This document shows positions 13,790 through 26,791 of a stretch of 64,000 nucleotides of DNA, piece by piece (position 1 is the stretch's first letter; every line of letters begins with the position of its first letter). The stretch comes from Ophthalmolycus amberensis (Eukaryota > Chordata > Actinopteri > Perciformes > Zoarcidae). The stretch is from the NCBI GenBank assembly GCA_024529925.1, contig JAFEUB010000801.1, positions 372,001-436,000 of the forward strand, in the 5' to 3' direction. The notes under the pieces were generated by a model that was not told the origin of the DNA, made no database searches, and worked only from the letters and a program-made list of their open reading frames with translations. The position numbers and the translations under genes are program-made.

Positions 13790-16700
13790 CACTTTGCAAA
13801 GGCTGTGTGCAGCAGACGCTGCATCAGCAAAAAAAAAAAAACGACAGCGTGTTCAGACACGATGACACAAAGTCACAAGATGAACTTTAGCTGGCTTACG
13901 TCTGTGCATGGGCTGTTTGGGGCAAATAAACAGGGGCAGCACAACATAGAGGCGGCAGATCAGAAGCATTATTGTGCAATCATACGCATTTCGGACAAAC
14001 TAATTGAGTTATTCAAATCATGACATTTTAAGCTATATTTAAATCATACAAAAGGTCTCCGTCAATTAGGCGTCAATCTAAGATCCAACGTTTGTTTCCG
14101 AGATTAAAAACGGCAATTCTCACCACGAGAGTATTGCCAAGACTAAACAAGATGACTGCGGCAGGATTCAAACCTTGGACCTCTGATGTTATGACGTTAT
14201 GAGGTGTTGTGTTGTGGGTTCATTTGCCTGATTTGCAGCAAATCGATTCCTTCCATCACTCCAGCCGTGCTCAATCAACAACACACGCATTAGAATAAAA
14301 AATAAATGCATTATAAAAAGAACCCCGTGTTGTGCCTGTGGTTGTCTCACCAGCGTTCGCCCCTCTGGCCATTTCCGCTCTCCGGAGTATTCAATCCTCT
14401 CCTCCGCCAGCCTACCAGAGCTCATCCTGACCTGCCTCCCGAACAAGCTGCGGTGTAATTGCTTGTCAGAGCTGTCTGCGTGCCTGTTTTTCTTCTCGCG
14501 CCCGCCACGCACCATAGCTGACAAGAAACACATATTTACACACAAAAATGAAATTACAGGCAATTTGAGAGCAAGGAGCTTCGGGGGCAACGCCCGCTAT
14601 CGAGCCGTCCGAGTCGATGAACTCCTCTCAACCCCTTGGATCTAGATCAAGCTGAAACAAAAAAAAAAAGAGGAGGAGGAGAAGAAAACATCGCTGGTGT
14701 CATTCTCTCCACATCTTCCACTCACAATGGCCCCCTCTTTCCGAACAACACCAGTCTTCAAACCTTTACATCACGGAAGTTGAGCCATTCGGCATGTTAC
14801 AATGAGCCAGCAGGGCCGAAAGAGCAAAAGCTGCACCCGTTAAGACGTTTGATACTGACGCACTTTAAGCGACTAGCATTGATGCAAACTGGAACTAATG
14901 CATCACGGCTGTGTGTTTTGCCGTTATAATGACCTACTTTAACGAATGACAGATGAAGGAGCCGCCTCTGGAGCATTTATTGTAAATACTACAAATCAGC
15001 ACGAGCTCTCTCATTGACACCCTTTCACTTTTACCATTGATTTCACATTATGTTTGTTTAATGGATTCATAACCCAATTAAACAGATTTTAAGGACGCTT
15101 ACTCAGACTACACGAAGCGTAACAGCACAGTGTTCCAGGTCTGTTTAGTGCTTTTCGTCTGTGGAGACGCTCAGCTCAGACTCCTGTCTATCAGAAACAC
15201 TTCAGCCCCCACACAAGTGTTTCCACTTATGTGGACTGATTACACCTGTTGTCAGGACTGCTTGGGGGCGTGTAGCAATTATGGTTGATTCGCTTGCGTT
15301 GCACCTGTTAGGATCTAATATGATCCACCGTGAGACATCTGTGTGGGTGTTCAGGGACATCGACTGAATATTTGAAGGTATTTTGATGAACATTGTGAAA
15401 TATGTGTAGTATTTGGAGTCAAATGACTCAGAGCAGTCAAATAAAAAATGGAATGAAATGACATGGTATGAATATATATATATATATATATGCAGGTATA
15501 TAGCATTTTTTCGGTAAAGCTTTTTTCCCACTTTACTGCATAATGCTGTACTTATTTTTTCTATTTCTATTGCTCAGTTTATTTCCATTCTTATATTTGG
15601 TTTCCTACTTATGAATTCCTATCGCCCTTCGTTGCTGCAAGCACTTCATCTTCCCTACAGACAGTAAAAGCTCATTATTTTCTTTTGTCCACAAAGGCTC
15701 ATCACCTTGTCACAATGAACACACTGTATCTGAACACAACAGCTGGAAACATCTGTAAAAAAAAACCAGCAGCAACCGGGCGCCTCGGCTCAGAGGGAAG
15801 AATCTCACTCTGTATGGCAGCCGTGTTTGCGGGTGTTTACTCCTGAGTCGAATTGTGTTTGACATTTGTTCCAGACAGATCTGTTCGGGCCGGGTGGTAT
15901 TTCGGGATGAGAAGTCAAGAGAAGCGAGATGAGCGGCAAAGATGTGAGAAGGGTCGTGATTGGGGAAGCCTATGATTGATATTCCCATTAGCCACCTGAC
16001 AAGGTGAGGATAAGGCTCCGATAATGAATTGTGACACATTAATGAGCTCGTCTAGCACAGACTATACCTGATCAGCTCTCTTACCATTTAACCTTTCATA
16101 CCAATGAGGGAAATTGCAGGCAAATAAGGGTTTTGTGTCACTTGCGAAGACAGAACAGGACTTGTTTGGAGCCGAGGTGGCTGCAAGTTCATGGGGAACT
16201 AATTTGATGGCAGTTAAACTCCAGAGAGTTGTACTTCTTGAAAACTTCTTTCTTGTTTCTGTCTTTTTTCTACGGGACGAATACGACTCTTCTAATTCAG
16301 CAGAGATTTTCAAGGCAATTTTACACGTCAAAATGTCTACTCCGACACCTGCTTCACCTTGGTTCAGTTCTCGTGCAAAGGATGTGTTTACAAGTTGTCA
16401 CGTGACTTAATTAGTGTATCCTTCAACGGATATCCTCCCTCGAGAGAAAAAAGGACAGAACGTATGACTGGTTTGCGATACTAATACTACCCGCTGTCTT
16501 CAACTGAACGCAAAGCGGCTCAGCACCAGATTCAGTCGGTCGAGCCCCCGATTGGTCAGTTACTGTTCAACCGATTCACTGAAATCCTGTGAAGGATCAA
16601 ATTAGTTTGTCAGGAAAGTGTCGAAGAATTCGAAACACAATGGTGAAGCTAGCCCACACATACAGTGATACACAGTTTTTCCAGGATAAAGTCGAAAGAT

Positions 16701-17436
16701 TCCTGTGAGGAATCCGAAGGGTCCAGGTACCTTTATGGGAAAACTATACCCCGTATCCGGACGGACGTGCCGAAAAACTATTTTTCTCTATTTTACAGTG
16801 GGTAGTGGATACACCTCCCTGTGCTGAGGTGTGTGCAATGTTTGTGCGAGTGTATTAACATCACCTCGCCCCCCCCCCCCCCTCCTCCCCCCTCACTGTC
16901 GGTGCCTCATTGGGACGCTGGCCGCCTAAGTCTAATCCCGGGGGAGCTCATTAGAATCAGCGGAGAGGAGAGGGCCCCAGACAGGGTCAGGACAAACTGC
17001 ACTGCTGAGCTGCATAGTGATGCCCTCCGCTCTGTCTTTATGTCTCTTCGGTTTGGCTGCATGTCATGTTGATCTGAGCGAACGGGCAGATGAGAAACTG
17101 GCCCGCTCAACCATGTTGAACACCCCCACATGCACAGGTAAACACACATGTCGACACCAGACACGTGCATAAACTCTAACCGTGTGTGTGTGTGTGTGTA
17201 TATTGTTCTCAGAACACGTCTTAAATAGAGACGTGCGATCAGGCACACGCACACTAAGCAGACTTGTCGTGCTGTCATGCTACAGTCAGCAGCTTCCTGT
17301 GTTGTGTGTGACAATAAGAGAGGCGTGTGGGCGAGGACAGAGACACTCATTAAATGCTTATGAATCTCAAGTGGAGTCCTGCAGATGTGTGTGTTTGTGT
17401 CTTACATCTTTTTAATTAATTCATTCTTGTGTGTGT

Positions 17437-17439
<3 letters not shown>

Positions 17440-17467
<28 letters not shown>
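17440..17467. repeat. (TG)n microsatellite
   Basis: About 14 TG units; a shorter TG tract lies at about 17182-17198. Confidence 0.9.
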
Positions 17468-18008
17468 CAACAGATGTGTGATCTGTGAAGCAGTGGCTTG
17501 CAGCAAAGTAAAGGGAACTTTTGGTTCAACTAGTAACAACATCTCCAGGGGTCCATGTCAACCCCATTTCTATTGGTATTCAGATCCTTAACTTGAATAG
17601 AAGTTGCACTACCACACTTTACAAGATTTTTTACAAGTTGTATAGTTAGGATAAGGGTGTGTGTTCTTTTTCCTGATTAATGGCGCATTATGAATAGACG
17701 AAACAGCAGGACGGGAGGCTTGATTGGATGCAACCGGAACCTGTTTGTTGTTTCAAAAGCCTTTCTCTCCCTCTCTCTCTGTTTATGCCTCTCTCCTCTG
17801 CTCTTTCCATCGGCGTGTAATTAGGCTGCTGGCTGGAAGAATGATCAGCTGTCATCCCCAATGGTGGCCTTCCACTGCCTGAATGTCAACACTGTCTGAG
17901 ACCTCCTGTCTGAGTGAGCAGCACACTCAATTAGAGACACTCAGTCACCGCAGGAGCCGGGCAGGACAAACACACGGACACATTTACAAAGCCTCGAACG
18001 CGCACACA

Positions 18009-18012
<4 letters not shown>

Positions 18013-18050
<38 letters not shown>
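18013..18050. repeat. (CA)n microsatellite
   Basis: About 19 CA units, preceded by an imperfect CG/CA stretch. Confidence 0.9.
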
Positions 18051-18055
<5 letters not shown>

Positions 18056-18674
18056 GCCACTTTTATGCTCGAAGTGGAGATCCACGTACAGGAAAAAGAA
18101 GATCAAACCCACGCACTCGTCACAGGGCCGTCGTAGCCCTTTACATTAATTAAAACATGGCTTTTCAGGAATTAGAAGTAACTATTGCTTACACTGCTTT
18201 TCCTAACTGCTTTTGCTACCCTGAACATGCTCAGGGACACACTTTTGCCCGTTTGGCAAGCCGAGAGCACCAACGTGGTCACTGTAATGAAGGAATGAGT
18301 CATGCTTGTGGGTTAAATATGAAGCTCGGGCCAGCAGGAGGTCAAAATATGCATACTAGCGTCTCTAAAGCGCACTAGTAATCATGTTAAAGTGAGAAGT
18401 AGGGGGATTTTCTTCGCCTTTCGACAAAGCCGGGCTTACCGCAATAACTGTTGTTAAGATGAATTAACTGTTGTCTTCATTTCTTTTCATGGCAATCTCG
18501 CATACAATAAAAAGGTGAAACATTGGCGGCGTTCCACATCAAGTAAAGGGAAGGAGCGCTTTCTGCCTGTAGTTGCTTAATTTCTTACACTGTTCAGCAT
18601 CTTTTTTTTTTTTGGACAAATTATAGAGCTGCTATACGGACCATCTGGACGTCTCCGGGCCTTTTTACACGATG

Positions 18675-18742
18675 GGGATTTAGCTGATGCTGTTATCCAC
18701 AGCGACGTAGTGAGCAGGTCAGGGGGTTCAGTGCATTCGCTA
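18675..18742. mobile_element. Candidate relic of a fish interspersed repeat
   Basis: The segment 'gatttagctgatgctg' followed by 'ttatccacagcgacgta', then 'gggttcagtgc', resembles the motif ATTTAGCTGATGCTTTTATCC-AAAGCGAC that recurs in fish genomes inside short interspersed elements. Only this core is recognisable, so both ends and the family are uncertain. Confidence 0.4.
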
Positions 18743-19307
18743 AAAAAAAAAAAAAACCCTGGTTGTGAATCTGTGCACTTACACGTCTAAAGATAAGAGG
18801 GAAACCAAACGGAGATGTAAAATACAGATTTTTGCATTTGCTGAAAAGGATATTAAAGTTTTAAATTAAGAAAAGCAAAGAGATTTCTCTGCTGAGATCA
18901 TCTTCATGCATGCTCTCACGAGTGCACGTTTGTACATTTGAGTCTATACTGTATATGTGATAATTGTTGCGAGCGTGTTTAGCTTCGTGAGAGTGAAAGG
19001 GTGGAGATTGAGTTGAGTGATGGAAAGACTTTGCGGGCCCGGTGGAAATTACAGCTCTCCATCTCTGGCCTCAGGCTCGAGATGTGTCTGTGTGTTGTTG
19101 TGTGGGTGCAAATGTGTGTGTGTGTGTGTGTGTGTTGCTCAGGGTCACTGGAGGAATAAAGAGAGAAAAGTCAGATACCTCTCACTGAAAATCCTCACTA
19201 GGCTATACAAAAAGAACACTTGCAGCTGCATAACTGTGCGGGTGTGTGTGAGGGTGTATGTGTGTGTGTGGAGGTGGACAGGTGCATGTTTACCTGTACG
19301 TGTTGAC

Positions 19308-19311
<4 letters not shown>

Positions 19312-19348
<37 letters not shown>
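19312..19348. repeat. (TG)n microsatellite
   Basis: About 18 TG units; a second TG tract lies 180 bases to the left. Confidence 0.9.
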
Positions 19349-19350
<2 letters not shown>

Positions 19351-21700
19351 AGGCAAGGTCAACAAAACGTATTAAGAGACGTTCTGAATGTGGAAGTCCA
19401 GGTGTTAAAATAAAATACAATCCATGCATGATCAAAGCGCGATGCTTTCATTTCCAAGCAGCGCTCTCGGAACCACGGCGTGTGGAATGGTGTCGTCCGA
19501 TTGGTGCATTTCAACCAATGTATGGTTCTGATGGTTGATTTCACAGAAGGGGCTGAGGGCAATCCTGTTGCTTTGGAAATGAGCATGAAAAACACCGTTG
19601 CTATGTCATTTTCACTATTTTCAAACTTTGGTTGCACATGATTATTTTCACACAAATGGAAAAAGGAAATTTCAGTTTGATTCCGTCATTTTATTTTTAT
19701 TATTTTCAGCCGTGGACTTCCATACTGTGCCGTAAAAAAGAAATCAATTTCACCAAGCCATCAACTTGCACCTGATCCTGACACACTTAACACGCTTATT
19801 TGTTGCTATAAGCAAAAATAGATACATTCAAGACCTGATTGGGCAGAGTAATCAACTGCTGAGGAAATATGGATCGTAAAGTGAGTATAAGAACACAACA
19901 AATAGCTATTCATTAGGCTACTTATGGCTAAAATGAACTTAATAGTGTGCGACTGCATTCTGACACGCAACCAATAGCTGCTCGGTGAGGAAACAGTTTG
20001 TAAAACGTGTGCGCACATACACGTATCTGACCATTGCAGCCCTGCAATAGGTTGCAGAGTGTATTACAACCATAATGCACACAGCAACGAGAGCAACAGA
20101 GCACATATTTGTGTATTCATGTCACGTTCGCCTCATGGATCTTTGTGAGTAAACAGCTTGTGGCGTGACTAAGACTACTGCCAAACACTTCCTCGTGTAA
20201 TCTTGCACAGAATGAAGCGTGGACATACTGAGTTTTACACCGAAATTAAGTTTAGATGTGGTGCAAATCTTTTGAAAAACATTTTATAAACTCATCCAGC
20301 AACATCTTTAGTTATCGGAGTTGTTTAGTCGAGCTATAGCATCCGCTCTCTGTCTCCCCTGCTCCTCTTGTCTCCCTCTCACAGGTGGTTTCGTGCATCG
20401 CTCTGCCCTCGACAGGCTGCCTCAGGCTGTTGTGCCCAACCATTCGGCCTGTTCTCTCTCTTCCCCCTCACTCTCCTGCCTCCTCAGCCGCCTTCTCAGC
20501 CCTGATTACTATGCTGTGTGGAAAAGTTGCCTCACGGGAAGTTCTTGTCTCCTCCTCCTCCTCCTCCTCGGTAATCCTCAGATACAGACTAGACTCCGTG
20601 TGTTCATTGGCTGGCTGCAGGTCCCTTTGGGTCTGTGTCCCCCCCCCCCCAGACTTTTTGTCCGAGCCTCGGGTTTGGAGATAGTGTGCCCCACAAGTTT
20701 TGACTCAGGCCAGTGCTGGGAAAAAAATGTGTCCTCTACTTACAAATGGGCTTTCCATTCAACATGTTTAGAAAGTTATTGAAATAACCAGTTGCAGTTA
20801 GTCAATGCAAATCGTTTCAGGAGATCCACATCACTTAGAGTGTAGATCTTAAGACTGCAAAGGTGCTGTGAGTCTGGTGTTAAATGAAGGAGGAAGAGAT
20901 TAAAAACCCAAACCACGATGACGTGTCAATATATTGGAAATTAGGCATAATGGCTAAATTGTAAGATCTCAGTAAACATCTACACGTAATTATTATCGGG
21001 GAGATATAGCCTCATGGTAGGAGATAAGTGTGATTTATGCGTCGTATCTTTAACTACATTACGGAAGCAACATAATGGACACAACTTAATTGCACATTAC
21101 GGCACCATGGGGGGCATTTTCCATGTTATTAGAATGCAAATATACCGCCTGAAGTGATGTGATATGTTGGAGTAATGATGTCAAATTAGCGATGACACGA
21201 TGAAGAGAAGTGCAATAAAGCAGCAGATTAAAAAAAAAAACGGTTTCTAACAGACAAGACGCTGTCAGCCTCGCTGTCGCAGCTTCAATACGGCAAAGTC
21301 CGGTCATTTAGAAAAAAATAAGTTACTAACTGAATACATTCATAGCTAACTCACCCTTTGATGGATGTTTAAATGTTGTATTTGGTAAAAAAAGGTTGTA
21401 TTGTTTGTATTCATGTATTAAGTGTCGCATTCAGACTAGTCTCAGGCAATTAAAGTGAAGTAATTCTTCATTTTAAGGTATTCCCTCGTCATGAATTAAT
21501 ACACCCTTGAAGACATAAAATGTCTATTTATGTGGAGAAGAATACAGGAGAAGCTGTAAGTGTAATTGCTACAGGCCTCCGGGACGAGGCTGAAACTCAT
21601 CTTCTGGCGGCGACGGCGGGCGTCACGGGAAGATCAGCTATAAAGGAGACTTGTAACACAATGACAAATGGTTATACAGCAGCCGCCAAATTAACAGTGA

Positions 21701-21719
21701 CCCCCCCCCCCCCCCCCCC
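21701..21719. repeat. Mononucleotide C tract (19)
   Basis: Uninterrupted run of C. Confidence 0.95.
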
Positions 21720-22683
21720 TTTGCTGTCTGGTGAGGACGATAATGTGCAAAGTCCTGTCAGGGAAGTGCGCTTAATGTTGGAGATAATCTGTCTATTATG
21801 CGAGTTCAACGTCGGGAAGGGAGTGACCGAGTATCAATTAAATTGTCTTTTACGGAGAAAATAGGAGTCATAATGTTTTTGACAGGATTCAAGCAGGCAT
21901 GATGATATAGATGTGTAGCTACAGGGATTGTGACTTTGGCGGGAAATAGTTTAAATGGCGCTTCTCTGCAGCGGAAGCCCCCTCTCTACATCACAAAGGT
22001 GGAACTCCTTACTAATTGAGCCTCGGAGGAAACCAAAAAGGAGGGAAAGAAAGGAGGGTTTCTGTTCATAAACAGTGTTTACTTAAAGCACCCCAACGCC
22101 TTATTCGTATTAATAGCAGTGACTTCAGAAAGCTCATATTCTGCCATCGGACAGTTCTGTATTATTCATGATTGAAATGAAAGCCCGGGTATACGCGGCG
22201 GCGATGGAGGAGCGCTGCATAGCAAACGATGTTGCCTATGCCAGTTTACATAACCGACACTTTGGGTAAACAGCGGATTGAGCGCGGCGCGGGGCAGGAG
22301 AAAAACGAGAGCAAAGTGTTATACCCACACATTCGCCTCTTCGAAAGGAGGACCGGAGGAGGAGGACACTGCGGAGCGTTTGATGCAGCATGGTCTTCAT
22401 CTGCAAGTCCGTTTGAGCATGAAAGCGTGTACACGGCGCGGAGACTCGCCTCCGGTGCAACTTCTGCAATGTTGATCTTTTATAGGAAGTCGGGTCAAAA
22501 CAAGCACGCTGGAACTTGAGAGCTCCTCGCCTTAATTAAAGACCGCATCTGTTAAATTGTATTATTAAAGCGCTTCGAGCGAGCAATCGACGGGGGCCTT
22601 TCGTTTCCCGCTCTATTTACGAGCAGCGGGGTGCCATGTTGAGTAAGGGAGTGTAGGTTTAGGGCTCCAATGCTCCCCTGCTG

Positions 22684-22733
22684 CGGTGTCTTTGAGCAAG
22701 ACACAGAACCGGGGTTTCAGTCCCTGATGGAGC
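22684..22733. mobile_element. Candidate relic of a fish interspersed repeat
   Basis: 'tgtctttgagcaagacac' followed by 'agaaccggggtttcagtccctgatgg' strongly resembles the GTCCTTGAGCAAGACACTGAACC motif that recurs in fish interspersed repeats. Only this core is recognisable, about 300 bases beyond the inferred end of the erbb4 transcript. Confidence 0.45.
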
Positions 22734-23020
22734 TGAACTACCCAGATTCACTACTTCGAAGCCTAACAGGGAAAAAAAACATAAAAGGTATTTTTCGAAA
22801 CATCAGGTATAATCCTTCTCCAAAACTTACTTTGAGGATCATTTTCTCTGCAAGATTTGTGTTTACTCAAGTGTGCGAAAGAACATCCACAACTTTCCCT
22901 TTTTTGCAAACTTTCTGCTCGACTAGCAAACCCAAACGTGAGATGTTTTTTTTTGTTTTTTTTTAGCTGCAAGACACACAAGCAAAGCACCACGAAAAAC
23001 CAACAGATACTGAATCAATC

Positions 23021-23026
23021 TTTATT
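23021..23026 (-). terminator. erbb4: Poly(A) signal AATAAA, likely distal end of erbb4
   Basis: The minus strand reads ATATAAATAAAGATTG here. Within the next 15-50 bases downstream it has a GT/T-rich element (TGTTGGTTTTTCGTGGTG, then CTTGTGTGTC), the usual partner of a used cleavage site. Cleavage would fall near 22995-23012. Confidence 0.55.
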
Positions 23027-25368
23027 TATATTAAATTAAAAATATACTTTTGACAGATTCATGTAACAAACATGAGGAACGGTATTTCTATGATATAAAG
23101 CTTTGGGTATGGTTTCAAATAGCTCGGAGAGACAGTCAGCGGTGAGATTCTCGGATTACAGGGGGACACGCTAACGTCGGCGAGGAGGAGTTACTGCCTT
23201 CTCTCTACTATGTCTCCTCTGAAAGCATGCAAAACCAATCAGAAAGGAACTGACAACAGGGCGTACTGTGACGGCCGTGTCCAGCAGAGAGGAGGAGGAG
23301 GTCAGTGACGGCTCTGTGACGTTTCCAGTAGAAAGTAATTTGTTGGCTTGTTCTCATTACTGGAGACAAAATGAAATGGTAGGCATTGGGGAAGCGAAAA
23401 CAAAGAGATCCCCCCCCCTCACCAACCAACCCACCATCACCACCTTTACAGTGAAACAATACGTGAGGACAGCCACAAAGCTCTGGAAGGCTTTACAAGA
23501 GTTTCACATGAGAGAGGGGTCAACAAGCACTTTTAAAATCAAAGTCCCATTCGTCAAAAATTACACTTACATAAAGCAAATATGTACGGCTCTTTTTGTA
23601 CAACTCGTCATAAGCGGGAGAAAAAACGGAGAGAAGACCAGATAAATTCAAAAGCATCGACCTCCTTATTTACAAATTCACCACGTCGGCCATTTCAGTG
23701 CTTTATAAAAATACTATTCACATTTTGTTGTTGAAGTATGTTAGAGAAGTTCTGGAGGGAAAACCCCCAAAAGATTCTGTACATTTAATCTGATCTGAAT
23801 CATTTAACAACGAAAGCGATGATTTGTGCAATTAACGGCTAAACATGTGCAGCGAGCATGGCAACCATGTTAAATAATGTGCAGGGAACAACAACAAAAC
23901 AGTGGGAAAAGAAATCATACAGATTGAAGTCTTTTTTTTTTTTTTCCTTGAAGAAAAACATCCTCGATAATATGGAAAACAACTCAACAATAAAAGACTA
24001 TATAGGGTACTATACACAAAAATATCCCATGAAAGATGTCAGAAATAAGGTTTGTGCTACTGAATTCAGTAAAAAAAGGAATCTCCCACAATGAAAATTG
24101 AATATAATACTGTCATCAATGTAGGGATACAAAGGTGGAGGGCGGTAAAACACTCACTTTGGGTACCATGCAAGGTGATATTGTACTATACATTAGACTC
24201 TAACGCAGCCTCTATTGTAAGGAGCTGACGATGAAACATCGAAGGATTCACTTCAGTACGACATGGCTACATGCCTCTGCACCTTGGCTGAAAGACGTGA
24301 TCAGTCTCTTAACGGTGTGTTCTTGAACTGCCACGAGAGTGTTTAGGGCCGAGACACATCGCGGCAGGTAACAAGGGTCCAATGCCAGATGTGTTTGAAA
24401 TGAGATATTAGCCAGCAGAGAGGAAAATTGATTGCTTCCAAGAAAAAGAAAACAAATTGAGGTTTGTAAAAATAAAAAAAGGGCATTTGGATGAAAAAAA
24501 AACAAGACTTGCAATGAACTCTCGAGACGATTCAATTAAAAGCGGAGGGTTGCGAAGTGTCTTCGGTTCTCTGAAGTGCTCTCGAGAACATGCAAGGCCA
24601 GTCGTCTCGCCAGCGTTTCGGTCGAATCCAGTCTTGATTCAAACACATATTTTGAGTTTTGCGGGTAAATTTAGGCCAACGAGAGGAACCGATCTCATGG
24701 CCGCCGTCGTGCCTTTCTTTTTTCTTCTATCTGAAACACAGATTTGCCAGACGCTTCCGTCGCTCAGTACAAACAAGCTCAAATGCTCGATAAATATTTC
24801 ATATTGATATTAAACGCTTTCTCTAGTTCATTGAATCAGAGCTCCAAAAAGGGACTACAAAATACTCCATCAAATAATCATGACGTCATCAAAGCAGGAT
24901 TATGAACAGTGTTTAAAGCAAAAACGAGGACATTCTTGAAGCTGGTCAGTAGCACCGACAAGGTGTTTTCCTCCCTCTGACTTTTGCTCGAGATTTTGCC
25001 CTCTGAAGTGGTAAATTACCAGATAAACAAGTTGAACATTTTCAGTAAAGAAGGGTGGATATCATCTCTTTGATCAAAGTGCTCCACGGGGAGGACAAAC
25101 ATATACAGCTTACTCCGACGAACACTTTCACACACAGACGCAGACATTGAAATACACAAAATAAATATCCTAGATAAGAACGCCGCTTGGGGAGGGCTCT
25201 GCGACGGCAGAATGACTAAATAATTACATTAATAAAAGATTATGGATGGAAAGAAACATTTATTTGAAGGCTAAAAGGTTCAGAAACTAAAAGATTCTGT
25301 TCATATTGATTGAACTAAGATGTGATTCTTGGAAGAGGACCTCTGAGGCAAACCCATCATTATGACAT

Positions 25369-25374
25369 TTTATT
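25369..25374 (-). terminator. erbb4: Possible internal poly(A) signal
   Basis: Minus-strand AATAAA followed by a moderately GT-rich stretch (GATGGGTTTGCC). A second AATAAA lies at 25259-25264 with a weaker downstream element. Use is speculative. Confidence 0.25.
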
Positions 25375-26785
25375 CTTCATCTTTGAAGTTTGGCAAAGCG
25401 CGGTGGTGTTTTCCCACCCACAGGTCTCCTGTATGGCTCGGGCGGATGAAATAATGGCTGTAACAGCAGCGTTTTCACAGCATTGACTGGCAGTTTTGCC
25501 TGCAGAGGCATCAGCAGTGAGGGTTAAAGCGATTCTCTTGAGACTGACGGGGCAATCCGCGCTCTATTGGTGATCTCAAGAGTAAAACTCAGGTGGGAAA
25601 GAGACGCTAAGCCTCGACGGATCAGGAGCATAGACCAACAGTGGCCAGACTACTAAATCAGTGTCGGGGAAAAGTTACAGCTGCACTAGAAAATAAGAAA
25701 CAAAGAATAATTCACGAGTACTGATTTGTTGTCCCGGTAATCACTGGATTATGTAAAGAGCAGGACTTTGCCTTGAAACGCATTTGCTGTGGCAAATTAG
25801 TTGTAAACATCATTTCAAAGAGACGAGGTTGGCGGGTTGGTAGTTCATGAGTTCCGACTTCCGGGCAATAAGGTCCTTCAAGATATGTAACAATTTGGTG
25901 CCAACTGAAGCAGCCAAAGTGCAACCGACAGCACCATTACTACAAACACAGATGTGGTCTTGATCTTTGTTGGCGATCCTTTGTCTAAATGAAATAACGT
26001 AATGGTTTTAAATTGTGCAGGTCGCTTCGCCACCTTAGACCAAACCAAATAAATCCTTACTGCAGGGTGGTCAGGCTTGCAAAACAGGCTCCTGAGTTAC
26101 AAGGTGCCACTAATGAATGGAGAAATGATGGAATAAACGACATGGGAATGCATCCATTTCCGTCAGCTGGAGACGATTAGGGTCCAGCAAAAGAGCTCAG
26201 GATTGATCACTTCATAAGAACTAGTTCCAAGCGAACAAAACAGTCACAGTTTCTTACAATTTAACTGTGACAGAGACAATTCAAGACCTTCAAAGTGTTT
26301 TCTGCTCGACAGTAGTCATATGGTGGAAACCTTTGAGGTCGGATCGGTGTTGCCGACCATCTCTTCACCGACTGCTGCCGCATCTCTTATTCCACAGACA
26401 TCCCTGGCTCGCTAAAATGTGAACGCACACACCCGCTCGTTCCATTCGCACCGACATAAAGTCTGCTTTTACTGTGCTCTGCTGGTGCCGTCTTGTTCAT
26501 TCCTCGAGGTCTTCATTAGGCGGCTTGTATGAACTTTCCCTCCCCTCTCTGTAGAATCTTTTTGCTCTCTTGCCTCACACTCTTGTCTATATAATCACTA
26601 TTTTTAGTTCAGCTGCTTCATGGATGGTCTTATCGTACTATTCAGCAGATACAGGAATCTATACTCTTGTGGCAAGACACTCTTTACGCATCTAAGTTAG
26701 CTTCATGGTCCGAATGGGAAAACCAGTGTATACAAATCCATTTTCTCAGCACTGCAACCAGTGTTTTTAAAAATGTTTCCAGTGT

Positions 26786-26791
26786 TTTATT
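26786..26791 (-). terminator. erbb4: Possible proximal poly(A) signal
   Basis: An AATAAA on the minus strand about 0.9 kb after the stop codon, with a GT-containing stretch (CTGGTTGCAGTGCTG) about 25-40 bases downstream. It could produce a short 3' UTR isoform. No direct evidence of use. Confidence 0.3.

Larger units (their letters stand above)
8979..18674. other. Non-coding intergenic DNA with microsatellites
   Basis: No gene supported; all open frames are short, lack domains and overlap in both strands. The longest simple tracts are annotated separately. A 100-base segment near 12465-12565 carries an octamer ATGCAAAT and TAATTA-type cores, and 13480-13530 has repeated ATTAA cores. Both are weak candidates for regulatory non-coding elements. 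Confidence 0.55.
18743..22683. other. Non-coding intergenic DNA
   Basis: No gene supported. It contains TG tracts at about 19113-19135 and 19312-19348, a CTC tract near 20551-20570, and C runs at 20640-20650 and 21701-21719. The 153-codon frame at 20321-20782 has no domain and reads through low-complexity pyrimidine-rich DNA. Confidence 0.55.

Noticed and set aside
14155..14215. tRNA B-box-like GGTTTGAATCC on the minus strand (possible tRNA-derived SINE)
   Set aside because: No matching A box at the right distance, no cloverleaf and no clear element ends, so not annotated as a tRNA or SINE.
20321..20782. 153-codon plus-strand frame with a Leu/Ser/Cys-rich start
   Set aside because: Low-complexity pyrimidine-rich DNA; no signal-peptide-plus-domain structure and no splice or promoter context.
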